Source of the DNA: an uncultured Dorea sp.
Lineage (GTDB): Bacteria; Bacillota; Clostridia; Lachnospirales; Lachnospiraceae
Direction: 5' to 3'
Assembly (NCBI GenBank): GCA_910579925.1
Contig: CAJTVY010000069.1
Span: 1 to 12,371, forward strand
Length of the DNA: 12,371 nt
The notes beneath the pieces are model-generated. The model saw only the letters and a program-made list of their open reading frames with translations, was not told the origin of the DNA and did not search any database. Positions 6,521 to 12,371 of this stretch are shown here, piece by piece (the first letter of the stretch is position 1; the number at the start of each line of letters is the position of its first letter). A program made the translations under genes and the position numbers.

Positions 6521-6542
6521 AAATCAATATGTGTCGTATAAT
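6514..6542 (+). promoter_or_regulatory. SigA-type promoter of the XpaC-like/vWA/TelA/ClC operon
   Basis: TTGTCA (6514-6519), a 17-bp spacer and a perfect TATAAT (6537-6542); start expected near 6549. The leader of about 50 nt ends in a purine-rich SD (AGGGAGG, 6584-6590). No other convincing promoter is seen in the short gaps between the four following genes. Confidence 0.85.
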
Positions 6543-6598
6543 GTAGACTAAACAATAACTGCTAAAATCCTTAAAGTTCAAGCAGGGAGGGGGATGCA

Positions 6599-7330
6599 TT
6601 GAAAAAATATCTAAAACTTATCACAGCCAACCTGACTATCGCAGTCATTGCGGTCGTCCTGTATTCGCCAGGCCTTGTGAACCTGCGCCTGTCGGATTAC
6701 AGTATTTTCCGGGCGGGAATGTCTATAATCGCCGCCTTACTGCTCATCCTGGCTTTCTTTCTGATCAATATCCGACTTCTTAAGGAGCCAGACCACCGGC
6801 CCGTTACACTCGAAGACGTCCGCGATCTTGACAAAGCCAAAGAGATTCTGCGAAGCCACTGCGAAGGCAGATACTTCGGCAATCTGGCGAGAACCGCCGC
6901 AGACCAGCTTGACCGGATCTTTCAGTGCAGAAAGCGGCTTTCCGGCATTCTGGAACAGAAGTTCACCCGGGGCACCATAAGCTTCCAGAAATTCGACAGC
7001 GTGGCTTTAGCGGCAGAATCCTCTGCCATCAAGAACGTTGTCGCTATGGCGAACCGGATGCGTCTCTTTGACGAGAAGGAATACGCCAGGCTTCAGCATT
7101 ATCGGGAAGACGATATTCCTGATGACATTCAGGAAGAGCAGCTTCGACTGTATCAGAAGAATTTCGATGACGTCCGTTCCACCATCGCCCTCAACGAGAA
7201 GATCCTGCTGAAACTGGATGCGCTGGCAATGGAGATCTCTGCATCTACGTCCACTGATGCCGCAGATCTGAACAATGAACTGATCGGCGAAATTGAACGT
7301 CTGATTGACGAAACCAGGTACTACGAGTAA
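6599..7330 (+). CDS. Two-TM membrane protein with helical cytoplasmic domain, XpaC-like by context
   Basis: 243 residues. Two N-terminal TM helices (about 7-25 and 38-61) are followed by a charged, mostly helical region rich in heptad-like stretches (about 70-243). I do not recognise a catalytic motif. In Bacillus and clostridia, TelA-family genes commonly sit next to xpaC, whose product also has two N-terminal TM helices and a helical body; the XpaC label therefore rests on layout and form, not on sequence identity. The start is the TTG at 6599, 8 nt after GGAGG (6586-6590); an ATG at 6594 gives only two codons. The gene ends 22 bp before the vWA gene. Confidence 0.75.
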   Translation: MKKYLKLITANLTIAVIAVVLYSPGLVNLRLSDYSIFRAGMSIIAALLLILAFFLINIRLLKEPDHRPVTLEDVRDLDKAKEILRSHCEGRYFGNLARTAADQLDRIFQCRKRLSGILEQKFTRGTISFQKFDSVALAAESSAIKNVVAMANRMRLFDEKEYARLQHYREDDIPDDIQEEQLRLYQKNFDDVRSTIALNEKILLKLDALAMEISASTSTDAADLNNELIGEIERLIDETRYYE

Positions 7331-7352
7331 TTTTATTTAGGAGGACACACAT

Positions 7353-9038
7353 ATGAACAAAAAAGCCATAGGAATATTAGCCGGCGTCGTCATCCTCGTA
7401 TGCGCCGCTGTATTCGGCGGAATCTACGTCACACGCAATATCGGCAAATCAGAAAAAGTGATTTCTGAGGAAAGCGCCGAAAAGCGTCTTGCCCGGATGG
7501 TGGACAAGATTCATCCAGAAACCGGAACCCCCGTCAAATCACCGATTGAATACGATTCTGCCGAGGACGAAGCCGATGAACTGCCGGATATCGACACCTG
7601 CGCAGTAGGCGTCGAGGCACAGACCAGCCTCTATGCCGAGATCTTCTCCTCACCGGAGAAAGCAGGAAGCGGAACGGACGGCTGGCTCTGCGAGATGGCC
7701 GAGGAATTCAATGACCAGGGCTTTGAAGTAGACGGACAGAAGGTATCTGTTAAGATCCGCAATGTCAACAGCGGACAGGCCGTGGATTACATTGCCACCC
7801 AAAAAGCCGTACCGGACGGCTTCGCTCCTTCCAATATGCTCTGGATAGACATGCTCAATGCAAAGGGGGCTTCCACGGAAATCATTTCTGAAAGCCTGGC
7901 AGGTAACGTTGCCGGTATCCTGCTTTCTTCCAAAACCAACGAACAGATCGTGGAAAAGTACGGAAGCGTAGATCTGAAGGCCATCACAGAGGCCACGGAG
8001 GCAGGTGAATTCGCAATGGGATATACCAATCCATTTGCCAGCAGCGCAGGCTTAAATTTCCTTATCTGCACTCTGGAGCGGTATGATCTGAACAATCCTC
8101 TGTCCGAGACGGCCACGGATGGTTTCCGGAAGTTCCAGAAAAATGTGCCGTTCGTTGCACTGACCACCATGCAGATGCGGGAAGCTGCGGAAAACGGATC
8201 TCTGGACGGTTTCATTATGGAGTATCAGTCTTATGCGAACGACCCCCTGCTGTCTGGCAATTACACCTTTACCCCTTACGGCTACCGCCACGACAACCCT
8301 CTTGTCACCATAGATTCCACAAGTCCGGAAAAGAAAGAGATTCTGAAGCTTTTCTCTGAATACTGCACGACAGACAAGGCTAGGGCCCGGGCAACGGAAT
8401 ACGGCTTTAACGGCATGGACGATTACTCGTGTGAATACGAACCTGTGTCCGGCGATATTCTGACTGCCGCCCAGAAACTTTACAAGACCAACAAAGATAA
8501 CGGAAGGCCGGTCATCGGCGTATTTGTAACAGACGTTTCCGGCAGCATGGACGGCGAACCGCTGATCGCCCTTCAGACTTCGCTGATCAACAGTATGAAA
8601 TATATTAATCCGGAAAATTATATCGGGCTGGTAAGTTATGCCGACGATGTAACCATTGAACTTCCCATCGGACAGTTTAACCTGGAGCAGCAGACCTATT
8701 TCAAGGGAAGCGTGGAGAATCTTTACGCCTCCGGCGGCACGGCCACCTTTGACGCAATCTGTGTGGCTCTCGACATGATCCGCAGACAGATGGAAGAATA
8801 CCCGGACGCAAAGCCAATGCTGTTCGTCTTAAGCGACGGGGAAACCAATGTAGGATATAATCTCAATGATGTCCGGGACGTTTTAAGCGGACTTAAGATA
8901 CCGGTATATACGATTGGCTACAACGCCGATCTTTCAGCCCTTCAGAGCATAAGTTCCGTAAATGAGGCGGCAAGTATCGATGCGTCGACGGATGATGTTG
9001 TTTACCAGTTGAAGACATTATTCAATGCGAATATGTAG
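7353..9038 (+). CDS. Membrane-anchored substrate-binding-like/vWA domain protein
   Basis: 561 residues. An N-terminal TM anchor (5-27, no lipobox) precedes an extracytoplasmic region (about 85-375) that looks like a type 2 solute-binding fold (GWLCEMAEEFN, MGYTNPFASSAG, GFIMEYQSY) and a vWA domain (about 385-560). The MIDAS motif is complete: DVSGS at 394-398, T463 in SGGTATFD and D495 in LSDGE. vWA domains bind a divalent metal and dock protein partners; the binding-protein-like half may sense a ligand outside the cell. There is no ABC permease beside it, so uptake is unlikely. It has a strong SD (AGGAGG, 8 nt before the ATG). Its position between the two-TM protein and TelA suggests they form one envelope complex. 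Confidence 0.88.
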   Translation: MNKKAIGILAGVVILVCAAVFGGIYVTRNIGKSEKVISEESAEKRLARMVDKIHPETGTPVKSPIEYDSAEDEADELPDIDTCAVGVEAQTSLYAEIFSSPEKAGSGTDGWLCEMAEEFNDQGFEVDGQKVSVKIRNVNSGQAVDYIATQKAVPDGFAPSNMLWIDMLNAKGASTEIISESLAGNVAGILLSSKTNEQIVEKYGSVDLKAITEATEAGEFAMGYTNPFASSAGLNFLICTLERYDLNNPLSETATDGFRKFQKNVPFVALTTMQMREAAENGSLDGFIMEYQSYANDPLLSGNYTFTPYGYRHDNPLVTIDSTSPEKKEILKLFSEYCTTDKARARATEYGFNGMDDYSCEYEPVSGDILTAAQKLYKTNKDNGRPVIGVFVTDVSGSMDGEPLIALQTSLINSMKYINPENYIGLVSYADDVTIELPIGQFNLEQQTYFKGSVENLYASGGTATFDAICVALDMIRRQMEEYPDAKPMLFVLSDGETNVGYNLNDVRDVLSGLKIPVYTIGYNADLSALQSISSVNEAASIDASTDDVVYQLKTLFNANM

Positions 9039-9113
9039 TCGGCAATGTATATGTCCTTGGGTATACTTTGCAGACAGTTACCTATAATTCACCTTAGATC
9101 AGGAGGAACAGAT

Positions 9114-10298
9114 ATGAGTGGTTTTACACTGGATTTACCAAATACCAAAGAAAGCGCCGGCGGATTTTCACTGGATCTGCCAGACACCAACGCCATCAAA
9201 GAAGAAGTCGCAGCAGAACTGGCGCCGACCCCCGAAGAGAAATCGGTCATTACCAACGTCGTAAAAGACAAAGCCGACCAGATCATGGCCGTAGACCTGG
9301 ATTCCCTGGCACAACGCCGTGAATTCGTCCAGGTGGTCGAGACCTTCGGTTCCGACCTTATGCGTCAGTCCCAGTCAAAGAACAGCATCCTGCAGAAACG
9401 GATGGGGGAATTCAGCCGTGCAGGCGGGGAATCCGGGGAAATTGCGCAGGGACTGGAAGACCTTTCGATCAGAATGCGTGATCTGGATCCTTCTGGTCTG
9501 GATTTCACCAAGACAGGATTTCTTGGGAAGGTGTTCAATCCTATACGCCGTTACTTTGAGAAATTCAAGACTGCAGATGCAGAGATTGCGGGCATCGTTA
9601 AGACTTTGGAAAAGGGACGGAAAGTTCTGAAAAACGACAATACCACCCTGGAAATCGAACGGGCCGCCATGCGGGATCTGACAAAACAACTGACCCAGAA
9701 GATTGAACTTGGCTCACAGCTTGACAGCTATCTGGCAAATGCGGTAGAGAATGCCAGAATCTCCGGCGATTCCGAGGAACGAATCAAGTTTGTAGAAGAA
9801 GAGATTCTCTTTCCTCTCAGGCAGAGACTAATGGATTTTCAGCAATTACTGGTGGTAAATCAACAGGGAATTATTGCTATGGAAGTCATACGGAAGAATA
9901 ACCTGGAACTGATCCGCGCCGTTGACCGTGCGCAGATGGTAACGGTATCCGCCCTTCGCGTGGCAGTCACGGTGGCCGGCGCACTGTATAATCAGAAGAT
10001 TGTGCTGGAAAAGGTGCAGATGCTCAATGAGACAACCAACAACATGATCAGCGCTACATCACGGATGCTAAAAGAGCAGGGTACCGCCATCCAGAGGGAA
10101 GCCGTGGAAGCCAGCGTTTCACCGGATACGCTGAAGCAGGCATTCGCAGATACCTTGTCCGCACTGGATGACATCAGTACTTACAAGTCAAAAGCGCTGC
10201 CTCAGATGGCCCAGACGATCCAGGACTTCCGTACCATTGCAGATGAAGGAGAACGTCAGCTCACTAAGATGGAGAAAGGACAGGCCATAGGTTTCTGA
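9114..10298 (+). CDS. telA: TelA-family (toxic anion resistance) protein
   Basis: 394 residues, soluble and mainly helical, with the family's conserved C-terminal core (RAVDRAQMVTVSALRVAV, about 268-285, then LYNQKIVLEKV and ETTNNMI). TelA/KlaA proteins are linked to tellurite and cell-wall stress tolerance; the biochemical activity is not established. The N-terminus is low in structure and carries a duplicated motif, GFTLDLPNT (3-11) and GFSLDLPDT (17-25), probably a docking signal. The start at 9114 is supported by AGGAGGA about 8 nt upstream; the longer frame from 9045 has no SD. The 75-bp gap to the vWA gene holds no clear promoter. The gene is followed 17 bp later by the ClC gene. Confidence 0.92.
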   Translation: MSGFTLDLPNTKESAGGFSLDLPDTNAIKEEVAAELAPTPEEKSVITNVVKDKADQIMAVDLDSLAQRREFVQVVETFGSDLMRQSQSKNSILQKRMGEFSRAGGESGEIAQGLEDLSIRMRDLDPSGLDFTKTGFLGKVFNPIRRYFEKFKTADAEIAGIVKTLEKGRKVLKNDNTTLEIERAAMRDLTKQLTQKIELGSQLDSYLANAVENARISGDSEERIKFVEEEILFPLRQRLMDFQQLLVVNQQGIIAMEVIRKNNLELIRAVDRAQMVTVSALRVAVTVAGALYNQKIVLEKVQMLNETTNNMISATSRMLKEQGTAIQREAVEASVSPDTLKQAFADTLSALDDISTYKSKALPQMAQTIQDFRTIADEGERQLTKMEKGQAIGF

Positions 10299-10315
10299 TC
10301 CTAAGGAGGAATAGC

Positions 10316-11878
10316 ATGAAGAAAGATACTTCCGATACACTTAAACGTGCCGAACATTTTCAGATGGTACTGATCGGAGAAGGGCTCGTTGTCGGAGGCA
10401 TTGCAGGGCTTGTCATTGTCCTCTACCGTATGTTTCTGGAATATGCCGGAGAATGGCTTCAGATGATCCTTGCATTCTGCAGTCGCCATCCCTTGCGTAT
10501 AGCCGGATGGTTTCTGATTCTTCTGCTGCTTGCCTGGTTTGTGGGCCGTCTTCTGAAGTATGAACCGATGATATCCGGCAGCGGAATCCCTCAGCTTGAA
10601 GGAGAGATGACGGGAAAGCTTGATCAGCGGTGGTGGCGGGTTCTTCCTGCGAAATTTCTCGGCGGATTCTTATGTCTCTTAGGCGGCCTGGCCCTCGGTA
10701 GGGAAGGGCCGTCTATCCAGCTTGGAGCAATGGTGGGAAAAGGGGTCTCCAAAGGAATGGAACGGGGTGTGACCGAGGAAAAATACCTTCTGACCTGCGG
10801 TGCCAGCGCCGGGCTTGCGGCAGCCTTCCACGCACCTCTGGCAGGGGTCATGTTCTCTCTGGAAGAGGTGCATAAGAATTTCTCTGTATCCGTACTGGTA
10901 TCAGTAATGACGGCGTCTCTGTCGGCTGACTTCATGGCTTCTACAGTCATGGGAGCTGAGTCGGTGTTTCAATTCGAGATCATTCAGACGCTGCCGCCAG
11001 AATATTACTGGATGATCCTGCTGCTAGGCATTGTGCTTGGATGTCTTGGTGCATTTTATAACTGGTTTACGTTAAAAGTACAGTCCCTGTACCGTAATGC
11101 CAGGAATTTAAGCGTAACCAAAAAACTAATGATTCCTTTTCTGTGCGCAGGCGTTCTGGGATTTACCATGCCGGAATTCCTGGGCAGCGGGCACGCACTG
11201 CTTGATTATCTGACTACCGAAGACGTGCTGATGGGAACCATATTGTTTATCCTGGCTGGAAGGTTCATTTTCTCTGCAGTCTGCTTCGGGTCCGGGGCGC
11301 CTGGCGGTATCTTCTTTCCGCTGCTGGTACTTGGCGGGTTTATCGGCGGCGCTTTTGCCACGGCAGGCGTACAGTATATGGGGCTTCCTGTCATGTATAT
11401 CAACAATTTTGTGGTCCTTGCAATGGCAGGATATTTTGCGGCGATCGTACGCGCACCGCTGACGGGGATTATTCTGATCTTCGAGATGACGGGATCGCTG
11501 AATCAGATGCTGACTCTGTCGATTGTCTCCATCGTAGCTTACATGGTTGCAACCCTCCTTCGCTCCAAGCCGATTTATGAAAGTCTTCTGGATCGGATAT
11601 TAGAACAGCAAAGCGGGGAAACCTTGGTGGATCATGGCGAGAAAGTGCTGCAGAATTTCGTGGTGCTTCAAGGCTCCCGGCTTACAGACGCTATGATTAA
11701 AGAGGTGGAATGGCCGGGAAATTGTCTGATTGTTGCAATCCAGAGAGGTTCTGACGAGATTCTTCCGAAAGGGAGTACGAGGCTGCAGACCGGAGATGTG
11801 ATTGTGGCTATGACAAGTGAACGGGACGTGCCGGTTGTGCATGACGGGATGGAGATGTTGTGTAAGGAGCTGTTCTGA
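10316..11878 (+). CDS. ClC-family Cl-/H+ antiporter with C-terminal RCK_C/TrkA_C-like domain
   Basis: 520 residues. The ClC signatures are intact: GSGIP (88-92, selectivity Ser89), GREGP (128-132, gating E130), APLAGVMFSLEE (173-184, where E184 matches the proton glutamate of E. coli ClcA, so an antiporter is likelier than a channel), GSGAPGGIFFP (325-335) and the pore tyrosine Y421 in KPIY. GREGP and the chloride-type filter argue against the fluoride-exporting CLC-F group. A ~80-residue C-terminal cytoplasmic domain (437-520) resembles RCK_C/TrkA_C and probably binds a regulatory ligand. AAGGAGG lies 7 nt before the ATG, and the 17-bp gap to telA indicates the same operon. Its last codon and stop lie in the flanking repeat of the element that follows. 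Confidence 0.95.
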   Translation: MKKDTSDTLKRAEHFQMVLIGEGLVVGGIAGLVIVLYRMFLEYAGEWLQMILAFCSRHPLRIAGWFLILLLLAWFVGRLLKYEPMISGSGIPQLEGEMTGKLDQRWWRVLPAKFLGGFLCLLGGLALGREGPSIQLGAMVGKGVSKGMERGVTEEKYLLTCGASAGLAAAFHAPLAGVMFSLEEVHKNFSVSVLVSVMTASLSADFMASTVMGAESVFQFEIIQTLPPEYYWMILLLGIVLGCLGAFYNWFTLKVQSLYRNARNLSVTKKLMIPFLCAGVLGFTMPEFLGSGHALLDYLTTEDVLMGTILFILAGRFIFSAVCFGSGAPGGIFFPLLVLGGFIGGAFATAGVQYMGLPVMYINNFVVLAMAGYFAAIVRAPLTGIILIFEMTGSLNQMLTLSIVSIVAYMVATLLRSKPIYESLLDRILEQQSGETLVDHGEKVLQNFVVLQGSRLTDAMIKEVEWPGNCLIVAIQRGSDEILPKGSTRLQTGDVIVAMTSERDVPVVHDGMEMLCKELF

Positions 11879-12024
11879 CGTAACAGTTCAGCCTGCAACT
11901 GCGCACTTGCTGCGCAGTTAGCAGCCAATGAATTGGAGTAGCCGGGAATCCGCCTCTTTGCCGCAGGCAAACTTTAAAATGGGCGGATTTCGTAACAGTG
12001 AAGCCGGAAGGCTGAACTGTTACG
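11879..12024 (+). mobile_element. 146-bp MITE-like element with 15-bp terminal inverted repeats and 6-bp flanking direct repeat
   Basis: The ends CGTAACAGTTCAGCC (11879-11893) and GGCTGAACTGTTACG (12010-12024) are perfect inverted copies. TTCTGA flanks the element on both sides (11873-11878 and 12025-12030), as a target-site duplication would. No ORF is inside. The interior folds into hairpins: AACTGCGCA/TGCGCAGTT (11897-11905/11911-11919), CCAA/TTGG (11925-11928/11933-11936), and AATCCGCC/GGCGGATT (11947-11954/11982-11989) enclosing TTTGCC/GGCAAA. As RNA it could form a cloverleaf on the 3' end of the ClC mRNA. A transposase would have to act in trans. Alternatively it is a REP-like palindromic unit; the orientation is arbitrary. 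Confidence 0.75.
11991..12024 (+). repeat. Hairpin made of an extra internal copy of the terminal repeat
   Basis: CGTAACAGTGAAGCC (11991-12005) is a third copy of the terminal repeat, differing from the left end at two bases. It faces the right end across a GGAA loop (12006-12009). The stem has 13 Watson-Crick pairs interrupted by one tandem GA/GA mismatch, which can form sheared G-A pairs, and the loop fits GNRA. It competes with the long-range pairing of the two element ends. Confidence 0.8.
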
Positions 12025-12102
12025 TTCTGACAGGGCTTCCGCCGTCGAAAGATTGCTAAAAAAAGATTAAAGGGCTTTCGTGAAATATATAGTCCTGCGG
12101 AG

Positions 12103-12137
12103 GAAAGATGGTTGTCGTCAACCATCTTTCTATCTTG
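12103..12137 (+). terminator. Probable terminator of the plus-strand operon
   Basis: A perfect 12-bp stem, GAAAGATGGTTG (12103-12114) and CAACCATCTTTC (12119-12130), with a TCGT loop, followed by TATCTTGTTAT. The T-tract is broken, so termination may be partial. The preceding 12031-12102 has no ORF; CTTCCGC/GCGGAGG (12036-12042/12097-12103) and CGAAAG/CTTTCG (12046-12051/12075-12080) could pair there. Confidence 0.65.
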
Positions 12138-12238
12138 TTATGATGGAAAAATCATTGGATATTTAAAGGATTAAACATTCTGAAAATGCCGATTTTTCAC
12201 TTCACTTATACAATTAATTGGGGCTTACTGATTTTCTG
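12131..12238. other. AT-rich intergenic stretch without a recognisable gene
   Basis: No ORF with an SD is seen on either strand. The only visible structure is an 8-bp inverted pair, GAAAAATC (12146-12153) and GATTTTTC (12191-12198), and a small AATTAATT palindrome. It separates the terminator from the promoter at 12239. Confidence 0.6.
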
Positions 12239-12267
12239 TTGCCAAAGTATTGCCACACGTATATTAT
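12239..12267 (+). promoter_or_regulatory. Predicted promoter reading out of the right edge
   Basis: TTGCCA (12239-12244), a 17-bp spacer and TATTAT (12262-12267), each five of six to consensus. The -10 is embedded in the palindrome GTATA-T-TATAC (12259-12269), itself flanked by TGCC (12251-12254) and GGCA (12272-12275), which could be an operator. The gene it serves lies beyond the window. Confidence 0.55.
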
Positions 12268-12273
12268 ACAAGG

Positions 12274-12371
12274 CATAAAATAAAGCAACTTTTTTCGTTA
12301 TAAAATCAGAAAGCCAGATTCTTTAGGTTAGAATCGATGATGGGGTAAACGAAAAAGCAGTTTTGGCATTC
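12274..12371 (+). other. Foldable 5' leader of an off-window transcript
   Basis: TTTTTCGTT (12291-12299) and AACGAAAAA (12348-12356) are perfect 9-bp inverted copies, enclosing a second hairpin, GATTCT/AGAATC (12317-12322/12330-12335). No long ORF begins here; ATG at 12337 stops after three codons. It could be a structured leader or an unrelated inverted repeat. I do not match it to a known riboswitch. Confidence 0.4.

Noticed and set aside
9057..9088. Internal promoter before telA (TATAAT at 9083-9088)
   Set aside because: The only -35-like hexamer (TTGGGT, 9057-9062) is 20 bp away and there is no extended -10, so it was not annotated.
9045..9113. Longer N-terminus of TelA starting at 9045
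   Set aside because: No SD upstream, and the added residues are unlike the family. The ATG at 9114 follows AGGAGGA.
11668..12125. Minus-strand open frames across the ClC 3' end and the MITE-like element
   Set aside because: They cross the inserted element and its hairpins, have no SD, and oppose a well-supported ClC gene.
12263..12291. Minus-strand promoter at the right end (TATAAT 12268-12263)
   Set aside because: TTGCTT is only 14 bp upstream and nothing fits at 16-18 bp. The -10 arises from the palindrome, and the plus-strand reading is better.

Overview
The window looks like chromosomal DNA of a Gram-positive anaerobe of the Lachnospiraceae/Clostridia type. The support is strong AGGAGG-type ribosome binding sites, TTGACA/TATAAT-like (often TGn-extended) promoters, an FtsX/ABC transporter with its own two-component system, a zinc-type macrodomain protein and a TelA-type operon. 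I see no rRNA, tRNA, CRISPR array or prophage gene. Family assignments come from reading motifs and were not searched.

Left end (1-345): a compact locus with the architecture of the Fst/par type I toxin-antitoxin systems. A 33-residue membrane peptide is encoded on the minus strand (160-261). A ~90-nt RNA with its own extended -10 promoter is predicted on the plus strand (about 47-136). The two transcripts converge on a shared hairpin terminator. A duplicated element lets the small RNA pair with the toxin start codon region, and all three substitutions between the copies become G-U pairs. I consider this the most interesting feature of the window.

Minus-strand block (342-6371): read in transcription order this is an OmpR-type response regulator, a histidine kinase, a MacB/LolD-type ATPase and an 823-residue FtsX-like permease. 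It then continues to a Zn-macrodomain (ADP-ribose hydrolase type) gene with its own promoter and a frameshifted small gene. Regulator/kinase and ATPase/permease overlap. Kinase and ATPase are separated by 73 bp holding an 11-bp inverted repeat that includes the ATPase ribosome binding site. The likely role is sensing and removing an envelope-active compound.

Plus-strand block (6493-11878): a divergent promoter with a 10-bp direct repeat over its -35 drives a two-TM membrane protein (XpaC-like by context), a membrane-anchored protein fusing a substrate-binding-like region to a vWA domain with a complete MIDAS motif, a TelA-family protein, and a ClC-type Cl-/H+ antiporter with a C-terminal RCK_C/TrkA_C-like domain. 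This reads as one envelope or ion stress operon.

Right end (11873-12371): immediately after the ClC stop codon lies a 146-bp non-coding element with 15-bp perfect terminal inverted repeats and a 6-bp flanking direct repeat (TTCTGA), which is the signature of a MITE-like insertion. A terminator hairpin, an AT-rich gap and a predicted plus-strand promoter with a foldable leader running off the window follow.
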